Notes: generated by a model not told the origin, from the letters alone. A DNA stretch of 64,000 bases from Sphingobacteriia bacterium RIFOXYC2_FULL_35_18 (GCA_001829005.1 MIAG01000004.1:62001-126000); one strand, 5' to 3'. Numbered from the stretch's first letter, positions 7,737 to 17,699 are shown. Numbers and translations: made by a program.

Positions 7737-9287
7737 TTAATATCCTGGATTTTGTTTTAATACCCCTCCAGTTAAATCAATCTGCGCTTGTGGTATTGGT
7801 AACAATACATCTCGAGCAGCATTAAAATTAGATTTACCAGCAGCATTCATTACATTTTGAGCAATACCCCATCTAACAATATCAAAGAAACGATCGTGTT
7901 CCATAGCCAACTCAATTCTTCTTTCATGTCTAATTGCATCTCTTAATAACGCTTGATCGTTGGTAGTTACATCAGGAAGAATAGCATTGTTTCCAGCTCT
8001 TGCTCTAAAACGAACACTATTAAGTGCCGCTTTAGCAGCGGTAATATTATTTGCTCCTCCTAATTCATTGGCGGCTTCTGCATACATCAATACTACATCT
8101 GCATAACGAAGAATACGCACATTATTCCACCATCCAAATCGATTACCTACTGCAGCTCTTGTTGCTGGGTTTGTATGTACTTTATGATTGTAGCGAGGAT
8201 TAGGCAACCCAATAGGAGTAACTTCTCCGTAAATAGTTACACCTGGTGTTGTGGGAGTACTTGTAAATAATATAGTTCTTGCTCTTCTTGGATCATTGGG
8301 CTCATATGCTGCTGCAAGGTTTGCACTTGGCGAATTCCAACCCCAACCTAAATCCCAAGGACCTGCACCTCTAACTCCTTGCAAGTTGGTATACTGTATC
8401 CCCTGAGAAGTTGGATTGATAGCGTCTGCTCTTGCTTGCACTTCAAAAATAGACTCTTTGCTATTTTCACCTTCTTCACCAAAAATTGTGTTATAAGGTG
8501 TACTTAAATTATACTGACCAGAATTCATAACCATGTTTGCAGTATTCATAGCTTGTGCCCATTTCTGTTGTGTCAAGTATACTTTAGTCAACAATCCGTT
8601 TGCAGCACCACTAGTTATTCTTCCAGGGAATTTAACGGCATCCCAAAATGCGGGCAAATACGCGGCTGCAAAATTGAGGTCACGCTCTATAAATGCATAA
8701 ACTTGGTCAACAGAGCTTTGAGGAACATTATTTTGTGCTGCAGGATCTGAAAATAAAGTATCGATGATTGGAACTTTACCAAACAATCTAGTCAACATGA
8801 AATAAGAGTAGCCACGAATAAATCTTACTTCTGCTTGTGATTGTAACTTAACAGCATCAGTTGCAACTATCTGTTTGTTTGATCCTATTTGAAATAAAGT
8901 ATTATTACACCTATTAATTAATCCATAATATCCTGTCCAAAGTGCATTGGCTCTACCACTATTTGGAAGTACAGGGAAATTATCCATACTAATTACATCT
9001 GCGCCTCCATCATTTGGGGTACTGCCTTTATCTGCATCATCACTTCTAATACTAGTAGCATTAATAAAACCATCTACATGGACGCTATAGTCTCTTAAAC
9101 TATTGTATGCACCAAAAATATATTGATCATATGGACCAGAACCACCAGGGTAAGGGTAGTTTTCTTCATCATATCCCCCTTGTCTTGCAGTATCTAAAAA
9201 ATTCTTTTTACATGCTGTAAAAACCGATACGGTTAAAAGCAGTAGCATCCATTTACCAAAGCTTTTTTTATTAATTAAATTATTCAT
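7737..9287 (-). CDS. SusD/RagB-family outer-membrane lipoprotein
   Basis: This 516-residue protein has a lipoprotein signal (lipobox SVFTAC, Cys26, then KKNFLD). It shows the SusD N-terminal TPR region (YDQYIFGAYNSLRD, LWTGYYGLINRCNNTL, EVRFIRGYSYFMLTRLFG) and the C-terminal signature AIRHERRIELAMEHDRFFDIVRWG. SusD proteins lid the SusC barrel and bind oligosaccharide at the cell surface. The gene begins 24 bp after the SusC stop, as expected for a SusCD pair. Length is normal for the family and no truncation is seen. Confidence 0.95.
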   Translation of the reverse strand: MNNLINKKSFGKWMLLLLTVSVFTACKKNFLDTARQGGYDEENYPYPGGSGPYDQYIFGAYNSLRDYSVHVDGFINATSIRSDDADKGSTPNDGGADVISMDNFPVLPNSGRANALWTGYYGLINRCNNTLFQIGSNKQIVATDAVKLQSQAEVRFIRGYSYFMLTRLFGKVPIIDTLFSDPAAQNNVPQSSVDQVYAFIERDLNFAAAYLPAFWDAVKFPGRITSGAANGLLTKVYLTQQKWAQAMNTANMVMNSGQYNLSTPYNTIFGEEGENSKESIFEVQARADAINPTSQGIQYTNLQGVRGAGPWDLGWGWNSPSANLAAAYEPNDPRRARTILFTSTPTTPGVTIYGEVTPIGLPNPRYNHKVHTNPATRAAVGNRFGWWNNVRILRYADVVLMYAEAANELGGANNITAAKAALNSVRFRARAGNNAILPDVTTNDQALLRDAIRHERRIELAMEHDRFFDIVRWGIAQNVMNAAGKSNFNAARDVLLPIPQAQIDLTGGVLKQNPGY

Positions 9288-9311
9288 TTTTGAATATTTT
9301 TATTAGTTCAA

Positions 9312-12300
9312 TTAAAATGTAACATTAATACCCATAGAATAAACTGCAGGTACAGGGAAAGTTCCATTGTCGGCTCCCCCACCTAAGATGCTGCCAATCT
9401 GGGCCTCAGGAGAATACCCAGTAACTTGACTCCAGCTCTTAATATTTTGTCCATTTACAAAAACACGAGCTTTAGAAATACCCACACGTCTTAATAATCC
9501 TTCAGAAAAAGTATATCCAATTTGCAATGTTCTTAATCTGAAATAATCGCCTGGCTCTAAATAATAGCTACTGAACAAGAAATTATTACCTCTTGTATTA
9601 TCAAGAATGGGTTCAACATTTGTTGTACCACCGCCAGTCCATGCATTCAATCTATTGGCTTCATAATTCAATGTTGCAAAATTGGCAATTCTTCTTTGCG
9701 TATAAATCTTATTACCTGCTACTCCTTGTCCTTCAATGGTAAAATCAAATCCTTTATACGCCACATTAATATTTAATCCGTAACTATATGGAGGGAATGG
9801 GGTTCCTAAATAGGTTCTATCAGCTGGCGTTAATAAACCGTCTCCATTGATGTCTGCATATGCAATATCTCCTGGCAAAGAGTTATTAAAACGTGCCATT
9901 TTTCCCAATTCAGCAGTTGATTGATAAATGCCTATTTGTCTGTATCCAAAGAAGTAACCAATTGACTGGCCAGTTTCAGTTAAGTTAGCACCACCATTTC
10001 CAAAAAGTTGGAAATTGATTTTGTCTCCAATAGAGTTAACCGTATTCTTATTGTAACTAAAATTGGGGGCAATAGAGTAAGTGATATCCTTACCAATTTT
10101 ATCTGTCCAGTTTAAGCTCAATTCTATCCCTTGGTTGGTTATTTTACCCAAATTGGTAAAATAACTTCTGGTTTCATTAGGCAATGTAACCGCTGTTAAA
10201 ATATCGGATGTGGTTCTATTATAATAAGTAAACTCTACATTCAATCGATTGCGTAAAGTTTTCAAATCGAAACCTATGTCAAGACCTCTTACTACTTCCC
10301 AACGCAAGTTGGGGTCAGGTATATAAGCTGCCTGAATAGCCGTGTAGACATTATTACCAAAAATAGCCGTTGATGCATTTGAAATACCAGGTCTAAATAA
10401 GTTATCTGCAAATCCATTAGCATTTCCTGTTTCACCCCAAGCAGCCCTTAATTTTAAGAAATTAATAAAGTTGAACTTTCTTACAAATGATTCTTCAGAT
10501 GCAATCCAACCTAAACCGACTGATCCAAAAGTACCCCAACGATTCTGTGGTGCAAACTTTGAACTACCATCTCTTCTTAATGTAGCGTTTACCAAATATT
10601 TATTTTGATAAGCATAACTTAATCTACCAAACATACCCATGATGGCACTCTCTCCACCACCACCACCATACAATCCTGGATTGTTTGCATTAATAGTACT
10701 GATGTACCAGAAATCTGGGTTATTAGGTACGTTTACAGAAGTATCTCTTCTATTACCATTTATATTAGTACTAACACTGTAAATAGAGGTAAAACCAACC
10801 AATGCAGTTAATTTATGACCATCCCCTAATTTTTTGTCATAAGTAAGTGTATGATCTTGTTGATAACGCTTAAACTCAGCCATTTCTTGACTAACCCCTG
10901 TTCTTACTGTGTTGTCGAAAAAGCTTGTAGTTGGCGCTGTTCCTTCACCCTGGTTAATAAAAGTGAACGGAAGTGGAGTATAAGACCTAGAATTATTAAA
11001 TCCTAAATCTGCAAATACTGATGACTTAAAAGTAAAATCATTTAAGAATTTAACTTCAGCGTATAATGATCCAATAAAGCGGAAACCTTTATTGATATTA
11101 GTTCCATTATTTCTATTCAGTGCTGCAATTGGATTACCTACCTGTGCCCGTTGGAAAGAAGGCATACTGTAGTAGGTTGTTGCATTCTGTTGAATTGGCA
11201 CAATTGGAGCTGCCCATAATGCATTCGTTAAACTAACCCCTGCAGGATTTTGTATCCAATGTGAAGCATTGATTTCTCCACCAACTTTAATATTACTATT
11301 GAAACGAATTTCTTGATTCAAACGAATCATGAATTTTTCATAGCTATTATACTTAACTACCCCATCTTGTTTATTATAACCAATGTTTAAATAAGTACTG
11401 CTTTTTTCAGAATTATTAGAAACACTCAAGTTATTTGTTGTAAGCAATGCATTTTGCAAAATTTCATTTTGCCAGTTTGTATTAGCAGTATAATTACTGT
11501 AATCAAATGGAGCAGCATTGATATTGGCTAATTGTGCATCATACAGTTTTTTAAACCCAGCAGCATCTGTTACTTTAATTTTATCTGTCACTTTTTGAAA
11601 TCCAACAGTGCTTTGAAAATTAATTCTTGTTTGACCTCTTGCAGCTTTTTTTGATGTAATAGCAATTACACCATTCGCACCCCTTAAACCATAAATAGCT
11701 ATTGATGAAGGATCTCTTAAAATATCGATTGTTTCAATATCCGCTGGATTTAAGAAATCGATATTGTCTTGCAAAATTCCATCTACTACATAAACAGGGC
11801 TCGCACTATTGGTACTATTGACACCTCTTATTCTAACTACTGGGCTAGCACCTGCTACTCCAGAATTAGCAACTGTTAAACCTGCAACTCTTCCCTGTAA
11901 TGAACTAATAGGATTGGTATTGGGCATTTTTGCCAATTCTTCCCCTTTAATAGTTGTAACAGAGCCAGTAAGATCTCTTTTACGTTGTGTACCATAACCA
12001 GTTACAACAACTTGTTCTAAATTATTAACAGCCGTGGTTAATATGATACTCAAATCTCGTTTACCGGCAACTGAAATTTCTTGTGGTTCGTATCCAATAT
12101 AAGAGATCAATAATTTTGCGTTTTCATCTGCAACAGTTATCGCAAATGCACCAGTATTATCTGAAGTTGTACCAACTTGGGTGCCTTTTACTTGTATGGA
12201 CACACCAGATAAAGACTCTCCAGAAGCAGAAGTTATTCTTCCTTTTACAACAATCTCCGCAAGATCTTTGGTAGCACTATTGGTTTCCTTTAGAACCACT

Positions 12301-12644
12301 AAGTTTGTTCCCAGTATTTTGTAGTTGATACCTGTATTTACCAATAGCTTACCCATGATTTCATCTAAAGTAGCATCTACCATGTTAATAGTAACTTTTG
12401 GTTTGCCTTTTACTACTTCTTCAGCAAATAAGAACCGATAATCGGTTTTTTTCTCCACTTCAAATAATGCTTTTTTTAAATCTAGCGAAGCCATCTTTAT
12501 TGTAATACGGCTTTGAGAAAAGCCAATTGCTGAAACTTGCATACATACAAGTAGCAGTAACGCAGTAGTGATTTTCATAATTCGGGCAAGCTTTTGTATA
12601 AAAAGATCTTTGTGTGAAACATCAGGTGTTTCATTATTTTTCAT
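9312..12644 (-). CDS. SusC/RagA TonB-dependent receptor with N-terminal STN signalling domain
   Basis: This 1110-residue protein has a signal peptide (hydrophobic core 25-42), an STN secretin/TonB domain (about 45-120, ITIKMASLDLKKALFEVE), a carboxypeptidase-D-like/DUF4480 domain (130-210, VKGRITSASGESLSGVSI), a TonB box region and plug (VVTGYGTQRKRDLTGSV; VYVVDGILQD) and a 22-strand barrel. The STN domain is the hallmark of receptors that signal to a FecR anti-sigma, and the fecR and ECF sigma genes lie immediately upstream. It should import oligosaccharides released by the GH144 enzyme. Two prominent features precede it: a 138-bp leader region and a GC-rich hairpin within that region. Confidence 0.96.
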   Translation of the reverse strand: MKNNETPDVSHKDLFIQKLARIMKITTALLLLVCMQVSAIGFSQSRITIKMASLDLKKALFEVEKKTDYRFLFAEEVVKGKPKVTINMVDATLDEIMGKLLVNTGINYKILGTNLVVLKETNSATKDLAEIVVKGRITSASGESLSGVSIQVKGTQVGTTSDNTGAFAITVADENAKLLISYIGYEPQEISVAGKRDLSIILTTAVNNLEQVVVTGYGTQRKRDLTGSVTTIKGEELAKMPNTNPISSLQGRVAGLTVANSGVAGASPVVRIRGVNSTNSASPVYVVDGILQDNIDFLNPADIETIDILRDPSSIAIYGLRGANGVIAITSKKAARGQTRINFQSTVGFQKVTDKIKVTDAAGFKKLYDAQLANINAAPFDYSNYTANTNWQNEILQNALLTTNNLSVSNNSEKSSTYLNIGYNKQDGVVKYNSYEKFMIRLNQEIRFNSNIKVGGEINASHWIQNPAGVSLTNALWAAPIVPIQQNATTYYSMPSFQRAQVGNPIAALNRNNGTNINKGFRFIGSLYAEVKFLNDFTFKSSVFADLGFNNSRSYTPLPFTFINQGEGTAPTTSFFDNTVRTGVSQEMAEFKRYQQDHTLTYDKKLGDGHKLTALVGFTSIYSVSTNINGNRRDTSVNVPNNPDFWYISTINANNPGLYGGGGGESAIMGMFGRLSYAYQNKYLVNATLRRDGSSKFAPQNRWGTFGSVGLGWIASEESFVRKFNFINFLKLRAAWGETGNANGFADNLFRPGISNASTAIFGNNVYTAIQAAYIPDPNLRWEVVRGLDIGFDLKTLRNRLNVEFTYYNRTTSDILTAVTLPNETRSYFTNLGKITNQGIELSLNWTDKIGKDITYSIAPNFSYNKNTVNSIGDKINFQLFGNGGANLTETGQSIGYFFGYRQIGIYQSTAELGKMARFNNSLPGDIAYADINGDGLLTPADRTYLGTPFPPYSYGLNINVAYKGFDFTIEGQGVAGNKIYTQRRIANFATLNYEANRLNAWTGGGTTNVEPILDNTRGNNFLFSSYYLEPGDYFRLRTLQIGYTFSEGLLRRVGISKARVFVNGQNIKSWSQVTGYSPEAQIGSILGGGADNGTFPVPAVYSMGINVTF

Positions 12645-12707
12645 ATTTTCAAATTGAAAGGGTTATGAATTACATTCAGATTGTACAGTTTGTATTTTTC
12701 TAAACCT

Positions 12708-12737
12708 GGCGGGGTTCCGCGCCAACGGAACTTCGCC
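12708..12737 (-). other. GC-rich hairpin between fecR and susC
   Basis: GGCG-GG-GTTCCG (708-719) and CGGAAC-TT-CGCC (726-737) form a 12-bp stem with loop CGCCAA. The GG/TT step can pair only in the plus-strand RNA as G-U, and is a 2x2 internal loop in the minus-strand RNA. No T-tract follows in the susC direction. It may end fecR mRNA by a factor-dependent route, protect the susC 5' end, or serve as an attenuator. Confidence 0.45.
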
Positions 12738-12781
12738 CATTTTTAAGTTGAATTCAATCTTAATCTCATAAGGCAGCAATT

Positions 12782-13861
12782 TTATTGGTAAATAATAATC
12801 GTATTCCCTTTTTGGTAAGTTTTAAATGGTATTATTAACTTCAAAGCCTCTATAGCCTGATCAATGGTTTCTTTTTCAAAATTTCCATTCATTCTTGTAG
12901 ACTTCAATGAAGTCGATTGAATTTCTAATTTGATATTATACCATCGCTCCATCATCAATGCCAACTCTTCAAAAGTTTGATCTCTAAAAACTAATTTATT
13001 TTCTACCCATTGATTTTCTGCAACAGAACTGTCTGGTGAAATGAATTTTAATTTGTTAATAGAAACCGCAGGAATTAGTTCAATGGATTTACGCTTGTTT
13101 TGCGCTTCAATCAGTTCATTTTCTACAATCAACTTTTCATTAGGAGATAAAATAATTTTATTATCAGGTCTATTTTTGATGGTCACTTCAATCTTGCCCT
13201 TAATAAGACTGGTTTCTGTCTGCTTATCTTCAGGGTATGCTTTCACATTAAAAATGGTGCCTAAAACTTTTATTTTTATACTCTTAGTATTGATAATAAA
13301 TGGGACTTCTTTATTTTTTACCACATCAAAATAACCTTCCCCTATTAAACTAACTTCTCGCAAGATTTTGCCGTATTCTTTTTGATACACAAGCTTACTT
13401 CCTCCATTCAACCAAACAATAGACCCATCTGGTAACTTTACTTGCGTTTTTGAACCCAATCGAGTAGAAACCTCATTAGATTCAAGTTGAACTTTTACCA
13501 ATGCAGGAGAAAAAGATGGTTTAAAAAGGGAATACGTGAATCCTACAACAATTACTAGAGAAGCTGCTGCATAATAAACCCATTTAGGAATAATTCGTAT
13601 TGAATTTTTAGGAGTGTTTTGTTCTTCTAAAAAATCATTTGTATTGTTTCCTGCAATTTTATTGAGGTGAAGCATGAATGCATCTTCTGCTTCTGCTTTA
13701 TTATTGGGGAGTGGAATTTCCCAGATATTTTCTAGGTTTTGAATGGCAAATTGCCATTCAGGATGATCCTGAATATATTGGTTAAGCTCAATGAGTTCTT
13801 GCTCATTGGCTTCCTTTGCAATCTTTTTAGCAATTAATACCCAAAATCTTTCCTGACTCAT
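12782..13861 (-). CDS. FecR-family anti-sigma factor with DUF4974 domain
   Basis: From the ATG at 13861 the protein has 359 residues; an in-frame ATG at 13903 would add 14 residues, but MSQERFWVLIAKKIA is the usual family N-terminus. Order: cytoplasmic sigma-binding region (1-75), one membrane helix (about 83-105, YYAASLVIVVGFTYSLF), periplasmic FecR domain (STRLGSKTQVKLPDGSIVWLNGGSKL, LIGEGYFDVVKN) and C-terminal DUF4974 (FRDQTFEELALMMERWYNIKLEI), which meets the STN domain of the receptor. It holds the sigma factor until SusC reports substrate. It lies between the sigma gene and susC. Confidence 0.93.
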   Translation of the reverse strand: MSQERFWVLIAKKIAKEANEQELIELNQYIQDHPEWQFAIQNLENIWEIPLPNNKAEAEDAFMLHLNKIAGNNTNDFLEEQNTPKNSIRIIPKWVYYAAASLVIVVGFTYSLFKPSFSPALVKVQLESNEVSTRLGSKTQVKLPDGSIVWLNGGSKLVYQKEYGKILREVSLIGEGYFDVVKNKEVPFIINTKSIKIKVLGTIFNVKAYPEDKQTETSLIKGKIEVTIKNRPDNKIILSPNEKLIVENELIEAQNKRKSIELIPAVSINKLKFISPDSSVAENQWVENKLVFRDQTFEELALMMERWYNIKLEIQSTSLKSTRMNGNFEKETIDQAIEALKLIIPFKTYQKGNTIIIYQ

Positions 13862-13922
13862 CGTTATAGTTGATTCCACTTCTATAACAACTGAGAGATA
13901 CATTTACCCCTAAGAAAATAAA

Positions 13923-14531
13923 TTATTTTTTGACCCTTTTTTCTAAAATAGGTTTTGATTGAAGATCAACCTGCATACTTTGGGCCATTCTCCGCATTGC
14001 TATGGCCATTTGGGCTTCCACCGTTTTAATGGAAATATCCAATAGTTCAGCTACTTCTTTGTACTTTAAACCATCCTCTTTAATCAGCTTAAAAATTAGC
14101 CTACATCGGTTAGGAAGGCTATTAACGGCCATTTTTATTTTCAATACCATTTCTTCTGTAATCATCAATAAATCTGGCCTAAAATAAATACTATTTAGTT
14201 GAACCTGCCATTGATCCATAGAAAGGCCAGCTCTTCTCTTTTGCTTTTTCAGTAAATTCAACGACATATTTCGAACAGTGGTATAAAAATAATACAGCGG
14301 AGATTCCAACTGACAAAGTTGTTCTTTCCGCTGTACTATCAATACAAATAATTCTGAAACGATGTCTTCTGCTTCTTCCTCTGACCTCACAATAGAAAAA
14401 GAAAATTGTTTTAATTTCCCATGCAATTGAATAAATAGGGAGCGAAACGCCGATTGATCATTGTTATAAGCAATGGCAACCAGCAAATCTTTAATTTCCT
14501 CATTTCCCCCTACTGAATTCGAAGAATGCAT
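13923..14531 (-). CDS. ECF RNA polymerase sigma factor (Bacteroidetes type)
   Basis: The 202-residue protein has sigma region 2 (about 25-90, FRSLFIQLHGKLKQFSF, EEEAEDIVSELFVLI) and region 4 (130-185, SLPNRCRLIFKLIKEDGLKYKEVAELLDIS with the helix-turn-helix and KTVEAQMAIAMRRM). Together with FecR it should drive the SusC operon when the glycan is present. Its ATG lies 32 bp inside the 3' end of the S10 peptidase gene, in another frame, so it may be transcribed from within or through that gene. I found no obvious housekeeping -7 box directly upstream. Confidence 0.93.
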   Translation of the reverse strand: MHSSNSVGGNEEIKDLLVAIAYNNDQSAFRSLFIQLHGKLKQFSFSIVRSEEEAEDIVSELFVLIVQRKEQLCQLESPLYYFYTTVRNMSLNLLKKQKRRAGLSMDQWQVQLNSIYFRPDLLMITEEMVLKIKMAVNSLPNRCRLIFKLIKEDGLKYKEVAELLDISIKTVEAQMAIAMRRMAQSMQVDLQSKPILEKRVKK

Positions 14532-15993
14532 CTACGTCTTTTTTAAATTGCACTAGTGATGGTTTGTGAATATAGTACATATGACCTGATTCATAAAAAT
14601 AGAATTGCACATTTTTTCTTTGTTCTGGTCGTAAAAACATATGTTCAATATCATACTTCGCAGTAAAATAAGGAGTAGCAAAATCATAATAACCAGCACC
14701 CATATATACTTTTAAATCTGGATTCTTACTCATTGCATCTCTTAAACTTTCAGCAACATTTAAGAACTGATTTTGAACATTACTGTAATTCCAAGGATAA
14801 ACATCTCCAAAAATATTATACCCGTTTTCTTCCTTAAAGTTTAATTCTCTTTGGAAATAATCATTAATCGTAGCAGTAAATGGTCCATCAATATTGGCAA
14901 AGGATGGATCAAAGCTGTTCACTTCTCCAGCATCGTCAATATCTCTACCAGTAAATCTGGCGTCTAACCGGCCAATACTTAACCCATCTTTTCTTCTAAG
15001 TTCTTTATAAAAACGATTCTCTTCTACTCGTAAGTTTGCTTGCAAACAATACTCTTTAGACAAACCAGTATAGTAACTCATTTTTTCGGCAATGGCATTC
15101 TTCTCTGATTCTGATAACCAACCACCTTTAATTAAGGCAGATGCATATGGTCCAATGGCAAATGCTTCAGCCTCTTTCAATGCATTTTGCAAATTCGCTT
15201 GTAATGCAGGAGCTAGTTTCTTATGGTACCAAGCAGCCGCTGTATAAGAAGGAATATATAAAGCCCTTGGTAAATCATTCCCAACATAGTAATCATTGGT
15301 CCCAAAATTCAACACGGCTGATATCATAAAAATGCCATTCAAGTAAATGCGATGTCTATCTTGTAAATATTTAGATAACCCAGCAGCTCTTGTAGTACCA
15401 TAACTTTCACCAGCTAAATATTTTGGAGATCCCCATCTTTCATACCTCGATAAAAAATGTCTAATAAATGATGCCATTGATGCAACATCTTCATTAAACC
15501 CATGAAACTGTTTAGGACTCTCCCCAGGAGCAGGTCTACTAAAACCAGTAGAAACTGGGTCAATAAAAACCAAGTCAGTTTTATCTAACCAACTATATTC
15601 ATTACTAATAAAACTGTAAGGAGGACCTTCAGAAAATCCTTCGTCGTTGAACTGCACTCTTTTAGGACCTAATCCACCCATATGTAACCAAACAGATGAT
15701 GACCCAGGGCCTCCATTAAAAGTAAATGTAACAGGACGCTTTGCTGCATCCTCCCCGTCTTTTTTGTAATAAGTAAAAAACATTTTTGCAATCAACTTAC
15801 CTGTATCATTTTTCAAATGCAGATATCCTGTGAAAGCGGTATAATCTACTTTTTTCCCAGCAATGGTAACACTGTTCTTTGTAGTTACTACTGTAACCCC
15901 TGCAGGTGTTGGTTCAGTAATAGGTGCAGTCTTTTGTGCGAATAGATATGAAATAGGCACAAATAAAATAAAGATGAAAATATACTTTCTCAT
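14500..15993 (-). CDS. Secreted serine carboxypeptidase, peptidase family S10
   Basis: This 497-residue protein has a signal peptide (1-19, YLFAQ). S10 landmarks are: FTFNGGPGSSSVWLHMGGLGP (oxyanion region), DPVSTGFS, nucleophile motif AGESYGTTRA (Ser near 198), Asp in GYYDFATPY (near 440) and His in ESGHMYYIHKP (near 471). These enzymes remove C-terminal residues in the periplasm or outside the cell. The bacterial group is large and poorly studied. Its 3' end overlaps the sigma factor start by 32 bp; its 5' neighbour is the DUF3472-FKBP gene 44 bp away. No sign that it belongs functionally to the glycan locus. Confidence 0.88.
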   Translation of the reverse strand: MRKYIFIFILFVPISYLFAQKTAPITEPTPAGVTVVTTKNSVTIAGKKVDYTAFTGYLHLKNDTGKLIAKMFFTYYKKDGEDAAKRPVTFTFNGGPGSSSVWLHMGGLGPKRVQFNDEGFSEGPPYSFISNEYSWLDKTDLVFIDPVSTGFSRPAPGESPKQFHGFNEDVASMASFIRHFLSRYERWGSPKYLAGESYGTTRAAGLSKYLQDRHRIYLNGIFMISAVLNFGTNDYYVGNDLPRALYIPSYTAAAWYHKKLAPALQANLQNALKEAEAFAIGPYASALIKGGWLSESEKNAIAEKMSYYTGLSKEYCLQANLRVEENRFYKELRRKDGLSIGRLDARFTGRDIDDAGEVNSFDPSFANIDGPFTATINDYFQRELNFKEENGYNIFGDVYPWNYSNVQNQFLNVAESLRDAMSKNPDLKVYMGAGYYDFATPYFTAKYDIEHMFLRPEQRKNVQFYFYESGHMYYIHKPSLVQFKKDVDAFFEFSRGK

Positions 15994-16037
15994 ATTACTT
16001 ATTATATTGGATTTGAATTCAAGTTAAGTTAAATAAT

Positions 16038-17699
16038 TTATTGCCGAGCATCCAAGACTTCAATATCGAAAACCAGTACACTATTGGCAGGTATGTCTTT
16101 ACTTCTGCTTCTAATGCCATACGCTAACCCAGATGGAATAATTACTTTGATACTGCCGCCTACATTAATTTTTGGAACAGCCAACTGCCAACCTTTAATT
16201 AATCTATTTAATGGGAAAGTAGCAGGTTTCTCTTTGGTTTGATCAAAAATACTACCATCGGAAAGCAGGGAACCCTTGTAATAAACTGTTACAGTATCTG
16301 TTACTTTGATTGGCTTTCCATCCCCTTGCTTAACTATATGATAATAAACAGATGACTCATTTCCTGTTGTATCAATTATCCCTTTACTTACAGCAGCTTT
16401 AATTGTTTCCTCATCTACTTTAGCTTGAACCAATGAATCTGAATTTCTGTTTAAATCTACATTGGGTCTTTGACCAGTTGGTTGCCTAAATAAGCTTTGA
16501 CCAAATAGAATATTAGCCGGCTTAAATCCGCCATGGCTCAAATAAAACTGTTTCCCTTCTACCCCCGCACCATAATCAATTCTATGACCCGCTTTTCCTG
16601 TTGCATCGTAAGAAAATTTACTGGTTAGCAATTCTTCCCAACGGCCATTTGACTTTTGTATCCACTGGTTACCAAAATAGGCTTTGCGTTCTAACTGACC
16701 ATTTATTCCCCAAAAATTCTCGCTAAATGAATACAGGTTTTGCAAATAATTGCCATCCTTGGGTGCGCGAAAACTTGCAATTAGTTTCCATTTACCTGTT
16801 TCCGGTATAAAAAAATATCCAGAATAAATGGTACTTGCTTTTGCACTATCCGTTAATGCGAAAACCATGAATTGGTATTTTTCTTCAGTTTTCCAAGGAT
16901 ATACAAAATGACTATGACCTCCTGTACCCTCGTTGCCAAAATCATTCGCTACCACATTGTATCCCTTTGCTAATAATTTAACTTTATTTGAATCTGGTAC
17001 TTTGCTTCGATCAATTGCTTCATTGCCTGCATCCCAAACTGAAAAAATAACTCTTCGTTCAGTTGGACTATTGACTTGTATACCAAAATACCCTCGCTTG
17101 AATCCACAAGCCATATAATAGCTGTATAAATGGTCTGCCCCTGCAGGAACCATGATTTCATTGTAAAAAGCCATGGCTTTTGTTGAGTCGGCAAGAGGGT
17201 ATTTTAAATGAACAGAAGCAGCATTTCTTCTTTCAACGGGGTTAAAATGTATGCCTTCTGTTGCAGGACCTTTTAGCTCAAGCGATTGAATGTTCGCAAT
17301 CAGTTTACCTACTTTATTAATGCATGAAATAGTAATTGAATAGAAGCCAGTATCAGCAATAACGACCTTCCCCACTGCAGTTTTTTTGAGTGCAGCACTT
17401 GAAGCCATTTTAATCTTAAAAGTTTTTCCAGCTAAAGCAATTTCAATAGTAGAACCTGTATTTATTTTATTTGACAATAGATTTAATTGTAGCTCTCCAG
17501 GATTCTTAACATAAAAAAACCAGCTTATTTTCTGTTGTGGATCTACCCAATTTTGCAATCCTGTTTTACTTGAAAAGAGCTGAATATTTTCTTTTTCAGC
17601 AGGCAAAGCATACCCTGTATAGGCAGGTATTAAGACTGTTTGAGCAGAAAGTGTAAATACAAAAAAACAACAAGTACAAATTAGAAGAAAACGAGTCAT
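16038..17699 (-). CDS. Secreted DUF5077-DUF3472 protein fused to an FKBP-type prolyl isomerase
   Basis: This 553-residue protein has a signal peptide (1-19, LSAQ). Residues 20-145 are a beta-rich DUF5077-like module (WFFYVKNPGELQLNL), and about 165-400 are DUF3472-like (YSYYMACGFKRGYFGIQVN, FSVWDAG, GHSHFVYPWKTEEKYQFMV). Residues 440-553 form a complete FKBP domain: TVTVYYKGSLLSDGSIFDQT, PATFPLNRLIKGWQLAVP and SGLAYGIRSRSKDIPANSVL with conserved active-site residues. FKBP catalyses Xaa-Pro isomerisation in folding; the function of DUF3472 is unknown but occurs in glycan loci. The join is seamless in one frame. Domain calls are from motifs only. Confidence 0.8.
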   Translation of the reverse strand: MTRFLLICTCCFFVFTLSAQTVLIPAYTGYALPAEKENIQLFSSKTGLQNWVDPQQKISWFFYVKNPGELQLNLLSNKINTGSTIEIALAGKTFKIKMASSAALKKTAVGKVVIADTGFYSITISCINKVGKLIANIQSLELKGPATEGIHFNPVERRNAASVHLKYPLADSTKAMAFYNEIMVPAGADHLYSYYMACGFKRGYFGIQVNSPTERRVIFSVWDAGNEAIDRSKVPDSNKVKLLAKGYNVVANDFGNEGTGGHSHFVYPWKTEEKYQFMVFALTDSAKASTIYSGYFFIPETGKWKLIASFRAPKDGNYLQNLYSFSENFWGINGQLERKAYFGNQWIQKSNGRWEELLTSKFSYDATGKAGHRIDYGAGVEGKQFYLSHGGFKPANILFGQSLFRQPTGQRPNVDLNRNSDSLVQAKVDEETIKAAVSKGIIDTTGNESSVYYHIVKQGDGKPIKVTDTVTVYYKGSLLSDGSIFDQTKEKPATFPLNRLIKGWQLAVPKINVGGSIKVIIPSGLAYGIRSRSKDIPANSVLVFDIEVLDARQ

